Assembly (NCBI RefSeq): GCF_900182925.1
Contig: NZ_LT900024.1
Span: 3,100,001-3,164,000, forward strand
DNA length: 64,000 bases
Direction: 5' to 3'
Source: Psychrobacter sp. LV10R520-6
GTDB lineage: Bacteria > Pseudomonadota > Gammaproteobacteria > Pseudomonadales > Moraxellaceae
The position numbers were made by a program, and so were the translations under genes. Within the stretch, counting starts at the first letter, position 1. Every line of letters begins with the position of its first letter. Shown here piece after piece: positions 1 to 9,208 of the stretch. The notes beneath the pieces were generated by a model. The model searched no databases, had not been told where the DNA came from, and worked only from the letters and a program-made list of their open reading frames with translations.

Positions 1-1845
1 TTTGTTAAAAACGTCCATTACATTGTTGATGAAGGCGAAGTGGTCATCGTTGATGAAAACACCGGACGTACGATGCCTGGTCGCCGCTGGTCAGAAGGGC
101 TGCATCAAGCAGTAGAGGCCAAAGAAAACGCTGAGATTCAAGCAGAGAACCAAACCTTAGCGACCACGACTTTTCAGAACTTCTTCCGGCTTTATAACAA
201 GCTATCAGGCATGACGGGTACGGCCGATACTGAAGCAGCAGAATTTAAATCCACTTATGATCTAGATGTGATTGTGATTCCGACTCATGAGCCGATTGCT
301 CGGGTCGATATGGATGATCAGATCTTTTTAACCAAGCTGGGTAAATATAAAGGTATCATCCGCGAGATTAAAGAGATTCAGGCCAAAGGCGCGCCAGTAC
401 TGGTCGGTACGGCAACCATTGAAGCCAGCGAAGAGTTGTCGTACTTGCTGGATCAAGAAGGCGTTAAGCATAACGTTCTAAATGCTAAGCAGCATGAACG
501 CGAAGCAGAAATCATCGCCCAGGCCGGTAGCCCAAAATCGGTTACTATCGCGACTAACATGGCAGGCCGTGGTACGGATATTATCCTTGGTGGTAACTGG
601 CAGTCGTTTATTGAAGAGCCGGAATCGGTCGGTCCGGAAGAAATGCAGCGTTTAAGAGTCCAATGGAAAGTGAAGCATGACCAAGTGGTTGATGCGGGTG
701 GACTACATATTGTGGGCTCTGAGCGTCACGAATCTCGCCGTATTGATAACCAGTTACGCGGTCGTGCTGGACGTCAAGGCGATCCAGGCATGTCACGCTT
801 CTTCTTATCGCTAGAAGATGACTTGATGCGTATCTTTGCCGGTGATCGCGTGGTCAATATGATGCGCTCTATGGGTCTCACAGAAGATGAAGCCATTGAG
901 CATAAAATGGTGTCAAAATCGATTGAAAACGCTCAAGGTAAAGTTGAGAGCCGCGACTTTGATGCCCGTAAAAACCTGTTGAAATATGATGACGTGGCCA
1001 ATGATCAACGTAAAGTTATCTATGGTCAGCGTGATGACTTGCTGGCTGACATGGATTTGCTAGAAGCTATTAAAATCATGCATCATGAAGTCTATAACGC
1101 CATGATTAGTCAGTTTATCCCGCCAGGGTCTGTCGATGATCAGTGGAATGTCGATGGACTGGAAGATGAACTTGAAAGTGAGTTTAAAATAACCATGCCG
1201 ATCAATGATTGGCTGGATGGAGATCGTCGCCTTGATGAAGAAGGACTGCGCGCCAAAGTTATTGAGACCGCGCTTGAACATTATCATGGACGACGTGAGC
1301 AAATGGGGGAGCAAAATGCTGCTCAGCTTGAACGTCACTTTATGCTACAAAGTCTCGATAAGCACTGGAAAGATCACTTAACGCAAATGGATCAACTGCG
1401 TAAAGGCATTCACTTGCGCGGCTATGCTCAAAAGAACCCTGAGCAAGAATATAAGCGCGAGTCGTTTGAGCTGTTCCAAATGATGCTCGGGGCGATTAAA
1501 TCGGAGACTGTCCAAGACTTATCACGTGTCCATATTCCGACCAAAGAAGAGTTAGAAGCGTTGGAAGCGCAGCAACGTTCGGATGCTGCACAGATGCAAA
1601 TGCAGTTTGAGCACAATGACGTTGACAACCTAGCTGGTGAATCGCAACCAGAACCGCGCAATCAAAATCAAGGCGAACGCGCCAATGGTCAGATGCGGGT
1701 CAATGTTGCTGGCGGCGTGGCAGCAGCGGGCTTGAATGGGGCTGATGCTGAACCCAACCCTTATGCCAGTATGAATATTAGCCGTAACGCCCTTTGTCCT
1801 TGTGGTTCTGCGCTTAAATATAAGCAGTGTCACGGCAAAATCTAA
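1..1845 (+). CDS. secA: Protein translocase subunit SecA, C-terminal two thirds (5' end outside window)
   Basis: ATPase motor that drives unfolded preproteins through SecYEG in the inner membrane. The frame is open from base 1, so the gene starts upstream; 614 residues are visible, against about 900 in the family. In order they show the end of nucleotide-binding domain 1 (LSGMTGTA), nucleotide-binding domain 2 with GRGTDI and the arginine-finger motif [11 protein letters not shown], and the helical scaffold ([15 protein letters not shown]). A polar linker rich in Gln and Asn follows, then the C-terminal zinc/SecB-binding tail [14 protein letters not shown]. The tail has Ala-Leu where most SecA proteins have Gly-Lys, but its three cysteines and histidine are intact. 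A terminator follows directly. Identification is secure. Confidence 0.98.
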   Translation, partial: FVKNVHYIVDEGEVVIVDENTGRTMPGRRWSEGLHQAVEAKENAEIQAENQTLATTTFQNFFRLYNKLSGMTGTADTEAAEFKSTYDLDVIVIPTHEPIARVDMDDQIFLTKLGKYKGIIREIKEIQAKGAPVLVGTATIEASEELSYLLDQEGVKHNVLNAKQHEREAEIIAQAGSPKSVTIATNMAGRGTDIILGGNWQSFIEEPESVGPEEMQRLRVQWKVKHDQVVDAGGLHIVGSERHESRRIDNQLRGRAGRQGDPGMSRFFLSLEDDLMRIFAGDRVVNMMRSMGLTEDEAIEHKMVSKSIENAQGKVESRDFDARKNLLKYDDVANDQRKVIYGQRDDLLADMDLLEAIKIMHHEVYNAMISQFIPPGSVDDQWNVDGLEDELESEFKITMPINDWLDGDRRLDEEGLRAKVIETALEHYHGRREQMGEQNAAQLERHFMLQSLDKHWKDHLTQMDQLRKGIHLRGYAQKNPEQEYKRESFELFQMMLGAIKSETVQDLSRVHIPTKEELEALEAQQRSDAAQMQMQFEHNDVDNLAGESQPEPRNQNQGERANGQMRVNVAGGVAAAGLNGADAEPNPYASMNISRNALCPCGSALKYKQCHGKI

Positions 1846-1868
1846 CGGTTGGCCCTTCGTAAAATATA

Positions 1869-1906
1869 AAAAAGTCCTTTTCTATTCGTAGAGAGGGACT
1901 TTTTTT
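1869..1906 (+). terminator. Rho-independent terminator after secA
   Basis: The stem AAAAGTCC pairs with GGACTTTT around a loop of about 17 bases and is followed by a T-run. It begins about 25 bases after the secA stop and separates secA from the lipoprotein gene. Confidence 0.8.
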
Positions 1907-1988
1907 GTAGTCCTCGCTTACAAATTCAACATAGGCGTAAATATGTGGACACGCTATAGTATTTAGCATCTTAATATAGGAGAAGAAT

Positions 1989-2519
1989 ATGAAACTAGGA
2001 CCATTAAAACAACTACGAGCTTCTGTCTTAGTCACCGGTCTACTGGCCAGCGCCATTAGTCTTAGCGCTTGCCAACAGCAGCAAGAACCGGAGCCAAGTC
2101 TAGGGGACAGCATTAGTGCTGAACAGTCCGCTCCTATGTCAGCTGAGCCTGCTGAGCCTAATGATATGGCAGTGACTACCGAAGATGCCTCGTTGAATGA
2201 AGTGCAAGACGATACGGTTGCCACGGTAAATACTGGCGTGACCCAGATGACATATTTGTGCGCACTTGAGCTCAAAATTGAAGCGACTTATAAAGACGAA
2301 GCCAACCAAGTTTTTTTGGCAACAGACCAAGGGATTTTGACTTTAACTAAAACCAATGAAGGCAGTAATCCTGAAGTGTTTGAAGTGGCAACCGCGCTTG
2401 ATGGCGGTGAAGGCTTTACCCAGTGGCGTGTCGCCCATGAAGACCGTGCAACTGGCGTAATGCGTATGGCGGGTGCAGATGAAACTAACGTCAACACTTA
2501 TGAGTGTAATAAGACCTAA
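1989..2519 (+). CDS. Small outer-membrane-type lipoprotein, possibly MliC-like
   Basis: A 176-residue protein with a lipoprotein signal peptide (basic n-region, hydrophobic core, lipobox LSAC, acylated Cys28). An acidic linker (about 30-85) leads to a small C-terminal domain (about 87-176) that starts with a YLC motif and ends with YECNK. The two cysteines could form a disulfide. The beta-rich pattern with a Cys near each end loosely resembles the MliC/PliC lysozyme-inhibitor family, but I cannot confirm this and the function should be treated as unknown. The start is supported by AGGAGAAG 8 bases upstream. It stands alone, with a terminator before it and a convergent gene after it. Confidence 0.8.
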   Translation: MKLGPLKQLRASVLVTGLLASAISLSACQQQQEPEPSLGDSISAEQSAPMSAEPAEPNDMAVTTEDASLNEVQDDTVATVNTGVTQMTYLCALELKIEATYKDEANQVFLATDQGILTLTKTNEGSNPEVFEVATALDGGEGFTQWRVAHEDRATGVMRMAGADETNVNTYECNKT

Positions 2520-2578
2520 TAAAGCGAATTATATATTTTATAGTCGGTACAATTTTAATATCGTTGTTTTAAACCCCT

Positions 2579-3226
2579 TTATTTTTTATCAGTGCGTCCG
2601 GCTTCATGGTCTAAAAAACCTTCCTCTGTGACCTCAAGCTCTTCGTGTTTGAGCTCGACTGCAATACTGTCCGTATGAGTATGTGTGGTCTTGTTGACTT
2701 CGACTTCTTGGACCGCATAAGTATCTTTGGTAATGGTAGCCACTTGCCGCGACAATATAATCTCAACCGGCTCATCGCCAATCTCAACTTGCTTACCATT
2801 AATCGTAACGACTGCCTTACTGTCTAGTGATGGCTCAACGTGGCGCAATATGTCCTTATCATCATAATTACCCGATAATAAATCCTGACTCTCAGTGTCA
2901 TGATAGTCAGTTCGAACGGTGATATATTCTTCTACCAGCTCAATAGGGACCTCAATCGTCTTGGTACGAGAGTGCTTAGTAACAGTCACTTTACCGACAT
3001 CCAAGCGCTCTTTATTAACAACAGGGCGTTCTTCTAATAGCTCTAGGTGGCCGATATTACCGACGTTACCTTGTTTATCGAGTGATGTATCTCTGGCTGC
3101 CACATCCTCAGGTGCGGGTAGTTTATTCTCACTACTAAGGTCAGAAATTTTGGCAGCTTTGGTGTTAGCAATATCAGTAGGAGACAGGGAAGGGTTGGCG
3201 TCATTGTTATTATCATCAGTAGTCAT
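2579..3226 (-). CDS. DUF2382 (YsnF/AvaK-type) domain protein
   Basis: A 215-residue acidic, soluble protein without signal peptide. The N-terminal ~60 residues are Asp/Asn-rich and probably disordered. Residues ~61-105 (LELLEERPVVNKERLDVGKV) and ~150-200 (YAVQEVEVNKTTH) match the two halves of DUF2382, a domain found in stress-associated proteins such as Bacillus YsnF; here they are separated by an inserted segment of about 45 residues. It lacks the PRC-barrel that its upstream neighbour carries. The start has AAGGA at good spacing. The neighbour has its own terminator, so the two are probably separate transcripts. A stress role is inferred from the family only. Confidence 0.88.
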   Translation of the reverse strand: MTTDDNNNDANPSLSPTDIANTKAAKISDLSSENKLPAPEDVAARDTSLDKQGNVGNIGHLELLEERPVVNKERLDVGKVTVTKHSRTKTIEVPIELVEEYITVRTDYHDTESQDLLSGNYDDKDILRHVEPSLDSKAVVTINGKQVEIGDEPVEIILSRQVATITKDTYAVQEVEVNKTTHTHTDSIAVELKHEELEVTEEGFLDHEAGRTDKK

Positions 3227-3364
3227 GATTTTATTCCTTATTATTAAGAGTGAAGATTATTAAGATTGAAGAAGCTAAAAAAGGCTATTTAAAAAAGGGT
3301 ATTTAAAAAAGTAGGTTAGAGTAAAGATTCAATAGCATATATTGCATTCATGTCCATGCTGACA

Positions 3365-3393
3365 TAAAAAAAGACCAGAGACGGGCTCTGGCC
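3365..3393 (-). terminator. Terminator of the PRC-barrel/DUF2382 gene
   Basis: Read on the minus strand, GGCCAGAG pairs with CTCTGGTC around a 5-base loop and is followed by seven Ts. It lies about 90 bases downstream of the PRC-barrel gene. Confidence 0.85.
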
Positions 3394-3480
3394 TTAATTT
3401 ACTGAGCCAAAAGACTCAGCAGCTTGTTACTATCACCTTCATACTTAGCTATTTTCATAAGTTAGTGACAGATTGGCTTA

Positions 3481-4329
3481 TTACATACCACGAGCGCGGC
3501 GTACATCATCGGCAGTGATATCATCACGGTCTACAAGTTCGCCTTCCCTGTCAACAACGTTGCCATCACGGTCAACATCTAACTCTTCACGCTGGATAGT
3601 TTCAACGATAGTTTCGGTATGACGTTCAGTAGTCTTACCAACGTTTACCTCTTCCTTGACATAGGTCTCTTTAGCAACACGCGCACGTTCAGCTTCTAGC
3701 TCAACTTCGATAGTCTCATTACCATCAACGTCACCGATATGGTGATCTGTTGGACGGTCTACATTGGTACGTTCAATATGAGCATGCTCTTCTTCTAAAT
3801 CTACATCTACGTTCCGCTCTTCTGTTACTGCATGCTTACCGACTTTTACTAAACCAGCTACGATACGGTCTTTATTAACGGTTAGACGTTCTTCTAACAG
3901 CTCAAGCTTATTCGGTGCATCATAGTGAGTGTCTGTGATTTCCGTACGTTCTTCAGCAGGTACAGAATCAGCAACGAACGCTTTACGATCATTTTCGTGC
4001 TGCTCTTTATAGCTGTACTGATAGTCATGGTCGTATACTTCCATGGCATCTGCTTGTGCTTCGGTTAAGCTATCGAAGAACACGTCATCACCAACGATAC
4101 GAGCCAAACCTGCGGGTACTAGCACTTCTTTCGAGCTGAACCAACCGCCTGCATCTACGATTAAATAACGGATACGGCCAGTAGTGTCTTCTACCAAAGC
4201 ACCATCAATCTTACCGATTTTTTCTTCATTAACGCCGTAAGCAGTTTTACCTGTTGGGTCATAATAATCGTCACCGATTAGGTCACGATGGGTAGCTTGG
4301 ATGTCTTGTAAACGAATCAGTTGGCTCAT
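3481..4329 (-). CDS. PRC-barrel plus DUF2382 domain protein
   Basis: A 282-residue acidic protein. Residues ~30-85 (KIGKIDGALVED, RIRYLIVDAGGW) form a PRC-barrel, a small beta-barrel seen in photosynthetic reaction-centre H subunits and RimM. Residues ~142-252 are a complete DUF2382 domain, and a charged tail with repeated DRDG/DREG follows. No signal peptide or TM segment. The frame stays open 24 codons further up, but the Met at 4329 has AAGGAAG about 7 bases before it and gives the normal MSQLIRLQ start. This PRC/DUF2382 architecture is widespread and is linked with stress resistance; the biochemical role is unknown. The DUF2382 half resembles the next gene downstream, so the two are probably paralogous. 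Confidence 0.93.
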   Translation of the reverse strand: MSQLIRLQDIQATHRDLIGDDYYDPTGKTAYGVNEEKIGKIDGALVEDTTGRIRYLIVDAGGWFSSKEVLVPAGLARIVGDDVFFDSLTEAQADAMEVYDHDYQYSYKEQHENDRKAFVADSVPAEERTEITDTHYDAPNKLELLEERLTVNKDRIVAGLVKVGKHAVTEERNVDVDLEEEHAHIERTNVDRPTDHHIGDVDGNETIEVELEAERARVAKETYVKEEVNVGKTTERHTETIVETIQREELDVDRDGNVVDREGELVDRDDITADDVRRARGM

Positions 4330-4743
4330 TATTGTCTTCCTTTTATATGAGTAAATGTGTAAGTGGTTAAAAGTAAAACTCAAAACAATAGCGCTAAACA
4401 CTAACGCTAATTGTAAATATGTCGTTGATTGCCTGGTTTCAAAAGCTCGATGTTGAAAGCTTGTTCAACACTTAGCAGTAGTTTGGTATTCTGATATTTC
4501 TTACCATTACAGTTAGGAAAAATATAATTGTTAGGATATTTAATAACTATAATTAGCCGCTGCTGCATCAACTTATAATTATCGTAACACCTGATTTTTA
4601 AATGAGATATATAAGGGAGGTAGCAAAGTGTGCATCTGACGTAAATGCGTGTAATGGACTGTAAGTAGCCCAACATCGTCTGGGTATAAGTTAACGCTTT
4701 CTTATGTTTATAAATGTTTCTTACACATTTTTAATTTATAAAC

Positions 4744-4778
4744 ACAAAAAAACCGCATTGTATGCTGACAATGCGGTT
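4744..4778 (-). terminator. Strong terminator, probably of the thiolase gene
   Basis: The 10-bp perfect stem AACCGCATTG/CAATGCGGTT has an 8-base loop and, read on the minus strand, is followed by a T-run. The only minus-strand gene pointing into it is the thiolase, which ends about 270 bases away on the far side of MITE copy A. Confidence 0.85.
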
Positions 4779-4818
4779 ATGTTTACTTTTGAAGGGTAAA
4801 GACTTATAATTTTAGACC

Positions 4819-4964
4819 TGTAGTCAGTACCAAATAAAATGGATACACATATGATTTCGTATAGCGGGAAAATTTTTCTAGCTTGCTGTGCGACTGCGTC
4901 ACTCCAGAGGCTTCGAAAATTTCTCCCAGCCATACTGTATTCGTTTTAAAGTAACTCAACTATA
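4819..4964 (+). mobile_element. MITE-like palindromic element, copy A
   Basis: A 146-bp imperfect palindrome. Its ends are TGTAGTCAGTACC and, on the other strand, TATAGTTGAGTTAC. The inner arms contain GAAAATTTTTCTAGCTTG and CTTCGAAAATTTCTCCCAG, and the centre is GCGACTGCGTCAC. The same sequence recurs at 18632-18773 and, inverted, at 35992-36138. There is no coding capacity. It is non-autonomous, with TATA ends reminiscent of Neisseria Correia elements. Confidence 0.85.
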
Positions 4965-5046
4965 TTAAATTATCTCAAACCAATAAGTCTTGATAGAACG
5001 CGTTATGTATTAAGTCTTATATTAAGGCTTACATTAAGTCAAAGCA

Positions 5047-6228
5047 CTAAGCCAGTTCAATAGCAACCGCAACCGCTTCACCGCCGCCGATACATAAGGT
5101 AGCGACGCCCTTTTTGCTACCTGTACGCTGTAGTGAGTTAATTAATGTCACTAAGATACGCGCGCCAGAGCAGCCAATCGGATGACCAAGGGCACAAGCA
5201 CCACCTTCGATATTGACCTTAGCGTGATCAATATTTAGCTCATCCATCGTAACCATAGTGACCATAGCAAAAGCTTCATTAATCTCCCACAGATCCACAT
5301 CTTCAACTGACCAGCCAGCATTGGCTAAGACTTTTTCAATGGCACCAATCGGAGCGATGGTAAACTCGCTTGGATGACGTGAGTTTGAGGCAGTAGCAAT
5401 GATGCGCGCTTGGTACTCTAAGCCTTCAGATTTGGCTTGTGATTCTTTCATCACGACCACAGCCGCTGCGCCATCTGAGATGGAGCTGGCATTGGCCGCT
5501 GTGATAGTGCCGTCTTTTGCAAAGGCTGGACGTAGGGTGGGGATACGCTCAGCATTAGCAAGACCGGGCTCTTCATCGGTATCAACCGTTTTTTCGCCTT
5601 TACGGGTGCTAAAAGTAACCGGCTCAATCTCAGTTTCGAAATGGCCGTCTTTGATGGCTGTTAGAGTGCGATTGAGTGATTCAATAGCGAAGTCATCCAT
5701 CTGTTCGCGCGTGTAGCCTCTCTCATTTGCCAAATCTTGCGCAAACTGTCCCATTAATTTGCCGGTTTCGGCATCTTCTAAACCATCTAGGAACATATGG
5801 TCTTTGGCTTCTTTATGACCCATACGATATCCAGTACGCGCGCCTGGCATAAGATACGGCGCATTGGTCATAGATTCCATACCACCAGCAACCGCCACAT
5901 TAAAGCTACCGGCTTTGATGCCATCGTGTGCTTGCATGACGGCTTTGAGACCTGAACCACATAACTTATTAATGGTTACCGCACCTGTTGCATCAAGCAA
6001 ACCGGCTTTACGCATGGCTTGACGGGCAGGACCTTGACCAAGACCAGCGGTTAAGACACAGCCCATAATGACTTCATCAACGCTATCGGCACTGACACCA
6101 GAGCGTGCAACGGCTGCTTTAATGGCTGCTGCGCCTAAATCAGAAGCGCTCATGTCTTTTAGTACGCCTTGAAAACCACCCATCGGCGTACGCGCGCCAT
6201 TAATAATTACAATTGCATCATTTGACAT
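5047..6228 (-). CDS. Acetyl-CoA C-acetyltransferase (thiolase)
   Basis: Condenses two acetyl-CoA to acetoacetyl-CoA, or cleaves it in the reverse direction. The protein is 393 residues, the usual length for the biosynthetic AtoB/PhaA group. The thiolase residues are all present: nucleophile Cys90 in NKLCGSG, His349 in GHPIGCSG and Cys379 in CIGGG, plus EINEAF. The start is set by AAGGATG 9 bases upstream. It is a single minus-strand gene with no polyhydroxybutyrate or fatty-acid-oxidation genes beside it, so the context does not decide between polymer synthesis, ketone-body-type metabolism and degradation. Its probable terminator lies beyond MITE copy A. Confidence 0.96.
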   Translation of the reverse strand: MSNDAIVIINGARTPMGGFQGVLKDMSASDLGAAAIKAAVARSGVSADSVDEVIMGCVLTAGLGQGPARQAMRKAGLLDATGAVTINKLCGSGLKAVMQAHDGIKAGSFNVAVAGGMESMTNAPYLMPGARTGYRMGHKEAKDHMFLDGLEDAETGKLMGQFAQDLANERGYTREQMDDFAIESLNRTLTAIKDGHFETEIEPVTFSTRKGEKTVDTDEEPGLANAERIPTLRPAFAKDGTITAANASSISDGAAAVVVMKESQAKSEGLEYQARIIATASNSRHPSEFTIAPIGAIEKVLANAGWSVEDVDLWEINEAFAMVTMVTMDELNIDHAKVNIEGGACALGHPIGCSGARILVTLINSLQRTGSKKGVATLCIGGGEAVAVAIELA

Positions 6229-6363
6229 CGTTATTCATCCTTGTTTGTTTATTTTAAATGAAAGCTAAGTATTATAATACGTACGGGTTAGTCAAAAATC
6301 AAGTCGCTAGCTTAGTAGTTAACAAAGCAATCATCAATTAAGTGCGCTGGTTAAGTCAACTTG

Positions 6364-7710
6364 TTACGCCAGTTCATCCAAACGAATACGAACCACTTTA
6401 TCAGTAATAGTCTCTAGCTTTTCAATTTTTTCAATCGCTAGGTTCATTTGGCTTTCAACTACCGGTAACGTTAGAATAATTACGGGTACTTGTCCCAGTT
6501 TATGGGCAGGCTTTTGTAAAATCGCATCAATATTGATGCCCGCATCACTTAAAATACGAGTGATGTCTGCTAGTACACCAGGATTGTCATAAGCATGAAC
6601 GCGCAGATAATAGCCCGTTATCATCTGCTCTGCGCGTAGTATCGGCGTGTCAGAGAGCTGTTCAGGAATAAAAGCCAAATGCGGCACATGGTGACCATTA
6701 TTGCCTGGATTATTAGGGTCGTTGGTATTCAAAACCCGTACCAAATCCATGACATCAGCCATTACCGCAGAAGCCGTTGCGCCTGCACCGGCGCCATCAC
6801 CATAATAGAGTGTTTGTCCAAGCGGATGCGAATTCACCAATACCGCATTTTTTACGCCATTAACATTCGCCAGCAAGGCATCTTGCGGAATCAAGGTAGG
6901 GTGTACGCGTAGCTCAATACCATCGTTTTCATTGTCACCTTCATGAGCACCGCGACGCACCGCAAAGCCAACGTGCTTGATACGGTAGCCAAGCTCTTCA
7001 GCATAACTAACATCTTGCAAGGTGATGTTCCTGATACCTTCGCAGTAGACTTTATCAAACTGTAAAGGAATACCAAAAGCAATAGAAGCGAGGAGTGCCA
7101 GCTTGTGCGCTGCATCAATCCCTTCAACATCAAAGGTAGGGTCCGCTTCTGCGTAACCAAGCTCCTGAGCCTCTGCGAGCACATCTGCAAACGGACGACC
7201 TTTATCACGCATTTCAGTCATGATAAAGTTGCCCGTACCATTAATAATCCCCGCTAACCAGTCAACTCTATTAGCGGCCAGCGCTTCACGCATGACTTTA
7301 ATAATCGGAATACCGCCAGCAACGGCTGCTTCATAAGCGACGTGAACGTTGTTTGCTTCGGCTAAGGCAAAAATCTCATTGCCATGTTCAGCCAGTAGCG
7401 CTTTGTTAGCCGTGACCACATGTTTGCCATGTTTGATGGCATGCATGATGACATCTTTGGCGAGGGTGGTGCCACCAATCAATTCGATGACAATATCCGC
7501 GTTATCGCTGGCAGCGGTGGCCATTAAATCACTGTTTTGGATAATATTGGGATCAATATCGTCGCGTTGACGGCGCGTGCCAACTTGGGTGATGACAATA
7601 TCGCGTCCGCTGCGCCGTTTGAGTTCGTCTAAGTTATCGTTTATTAGATTGACCACGCCAGTACCGACGGTACCTAGGCCAAGTATCGCTAGTTTGATGG
7701 ATTTACTCAC
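6364..7710 (-). CDS. hom: Homoserine dehydrogenase
   Basis: Reduces aspartate semialdehyde to homoserine for threonine and methionine synthesis. 448 residues, the monofunctional type without an aspartokinase domain. It has an N-terminal Rossmann fold (GLGTVG at ~11-16), a catalytic/dimerisation core (NGTGNFIMTEM, YAEADPTFDVEGIDAAHKLALL), and a C-terminal ACT domain (~365-440), which usually mediates threonine feedback. The start codon is GTG, preceded by GAGGAT at good spacing. dsbC lies 177 bp upstream on the same strand. The dsbC-hom order is also found in Pseudomonas and relatives, but thrC, which often follows there, is absent here. Confidence 0.97.
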   Translation of the reverse strand: MSKSIKLAILGLGTVGTGVVNLINDNLDELKRRSGRDIVITQVGTRRQRDDIDPNIIQNSDLMATAASDNADIVIELIGGTTLAKDVIMHAIKHGKHVVTANKALLAEHGNEIFALAEANNVHVAYEAAVAGGIPIIKVMREALAANRVDWLAGIINGTGNFIMTEMRDKGRPFADVLAEAQELGYAEADPTFDVEGIDAAHKLALLASIAFGIPLQFDKVYCEGIRNITLQDVSYAEELGYRIKHVGFAVRRGAHEGDNENDGIELRVHPTLIPQDALLANVNGVKNAVLVNSHPLGQTLYYGDGAGAGATASAVMADVMDLVRVLNTNDPNNPGNNGHHVPHLAFIPEQLSDTPILRAEQMITGYYLRVHAYDNPGVLADITRILSDAGINIDAILQKPAHKLGQVPVIILTLPVVESQMNLAIEKIEKLETITDKVVRIRLDELA

Positions 7711-7887
7711 AGTATCCTCAAGAGATTAAATGGGTGGATAAAAAGATGGATAAAAATGTGCTGCTGATCTTGCATAGCGCTTTATCGTATCATACCGACA
7801 TGCGCTTGTTGCGTCTACTCAATGTCGCCAACGTCGGTAATGTAACCCATGCCGCATGCAGGTGATAAGTTCGCGTTACGGCTACTG

Positions 7888-8778
7888 TTAGTTAGCGCCT
7901 ACGGCTTGTGCCAATTGCGCTGCTGGCAGATAACCACCCACTTGCTGTCCGGACTCAGTAAAGATAGCAGGCGTACCGCGCACCCCTAGGCTTGCACCCA
8001 ATGCCATTTGTTCTTGAACAGGGTTACTGCAGCTAGGCGCTTGCACGTTAGCGCCTATTTTGGCTTGATCCATCGCGGCGTTACGATCTTCACTACACCA
8101 AATAGCTTCCATCTTAGGAATGGTCTCTTGGCTACGTGGCCATGCCAAATAACGCACTTCAATACCGCGCGCATTGATATCATCCATCTCTGCATGCAGT
8201 TTACGACAGTAGCCGCAATCGGCATCCGTAAAGGCATAAACCACTGATTTGGTCACGCCTTTTGCAGGATAAATAACCATGTCTTTTTTGTCGACTGATT
8301 TTAAAGCTTCTTGTGCGGTATTGGCGACCAATGCGCCACTGATATCGACTGGTTCACCTTGTCCAACAGCAATGATTTGCCCTTGAATAATATGCTTGCC
8401 TGACTTATCGGTAAAAAATGCCGGTAAATCTTCAGCAGTCACCCAATAAATACCGTCCATGTCCGTTGGTACAGCAGAAATAATGCTTTCTTCAATACCC
8501 GATATTTTCAAATTGGCTTGCAGTGCTTTAACTACCGCGGCATCGCTACCCGCTGAGGCAGTATTTGTAGCCGTACTAGGGCTGGTTTTAGCTTGGGCGC
8601 TATTAACGATGCTGGTAGCATCAGCGGCATTGTTAGAACAGCCAGCGGCAACCACCACTAGCAATGCACTCATCATGACATGAGACAGCTTATTACGAGC
8701 AAACTTGTTCTTAGCAGGCTTATTCTTAGAAAGCTTAGCGGTAGACTTTCTAAGGCTAAAAAATGGAGATAAGGGCAT
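7888..8778 (-). CDS. dsbC: DsbC/DsbG-family thiol:disulfide interchange protein, predicted lipoprotein
   Basis: Periplasmic disulfide isomerase family. 296 residues. The N-terminus is unusual: about 33 very basic residues (repeated KNK, RNK) precede a hydrophobic stretch ending in the lipobox VAAGC (Cys47), so the mature protein is probably membrane-anchored, whereas E. coli DsbC is soluble. A Ser/Thr/Ala linker follows, then the dimerisation domain (~80-145) and the thioredoxin fold with active site CGYC (Cys188/Cys191). The start has AGGAAA upstream; a start at Met35 would remove the basic part and leave a minimal signal peptide, so the N-terminus is uncertain. Probably co-transcribed with hom. 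Confidence 0.93.
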   Translation of the reverse strand: MPLSPFFSLRKSTAKLSKNKPAKNKFARNKLSHVMMSALLVVVAAGCSNNAADATSIVNSAQAKTSPSTATNTASAGSDAAVVKALQANLKISGIEESIISAVPTDMDGIYWVTAEDLPAFFTDKSGKHIIQGQIIAVGQGEPVDISGALVANTAQEALKSVDKKDMVIYPAKGVTKSVVYAFTDADCGYCRKLHAEMDDINARGIEVRYLAWPRSQETIPKMEAIWCSEDRNAAMDQAKIGANVQAPSCSNPVQEQMALGASLGVRGTPAIFTESGQQVGGYLPAAQLAQAVGAN

Positions 8779-9208
8779 ATGTCGTTTCCTATAGGCAGGC
8801 GCGCCTAATCATGAGTTCGTTATAAAAAAGTGCGTTATGAAGCGTTTGACATAGTACTTAACATAGTAAGTGTGAATATATGGCGTAATAAAAGTGGTGA
8901 CCTTTTATACTTTATTGATAACAAAAGATAAATGCTAATAGGCACTATATTAACATATTTTTGTAAATAGCAGCCAAAGGCTATTTCCTAACTATTTTAG
9001 ATATATGAACGGCTAATAAACGTTAAGCCATGGCAAGTAAGATACATTTGTACTATTTCATATCGTCCTTGGTCTAGGTAATCTACTGCTGATAACACCA
9101 TTACTATGACACTTTATACAAAGTATTCTGTCGACCCTTTTTTATCGACCCTTTATAGAAATTATTTTAGATTTATTCATTTAAGCGAATTGTCGCTAAG
9201 GAGACCCC
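8779..9208. other. Intergenic region between divergent dsbC and the DUF808 gene
   Basis: 430 bases, AT-rich, with promoters expected for both directions. No repeat, stable hairpin or credible ORF seen. Confidence 0.5.

Larger units (their letters stand above)
4330..5046. other. Intergenic region: AT-rich upstream segment, terminator and MITE copy A
   Basis: The AT-rich part (4330-4740) should hold the promoter of the minus-strand PRC-barrel gene. The rest holds a strong terminator (4744-4778) and the palindromic element at 4819-4964. I see no convincing gene here. Confidence 0.6.

Noticed and set aside
1814..2275. 153-codon minus-strand ORF opposite the small lipoprotein gene
   Set aside because: The plus-strand reading has a signal peptide, lipobox and a good Shine-Dalgarno; this one crosses the secA terminator.
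4407..4676. 89-codon minus-strand ORF
   Set aside because: No ribosome binding site, no recognisable motif, and a composition like AT-rich non-coding DNA.
4736..4933. 65-codon minus-strand ORF beginning MAGRNFRSLWSD
   Set aside because: It is read through MITE copy A. The same peptide fragments appear from the other copies. A by-product of the repeat, not a gene.
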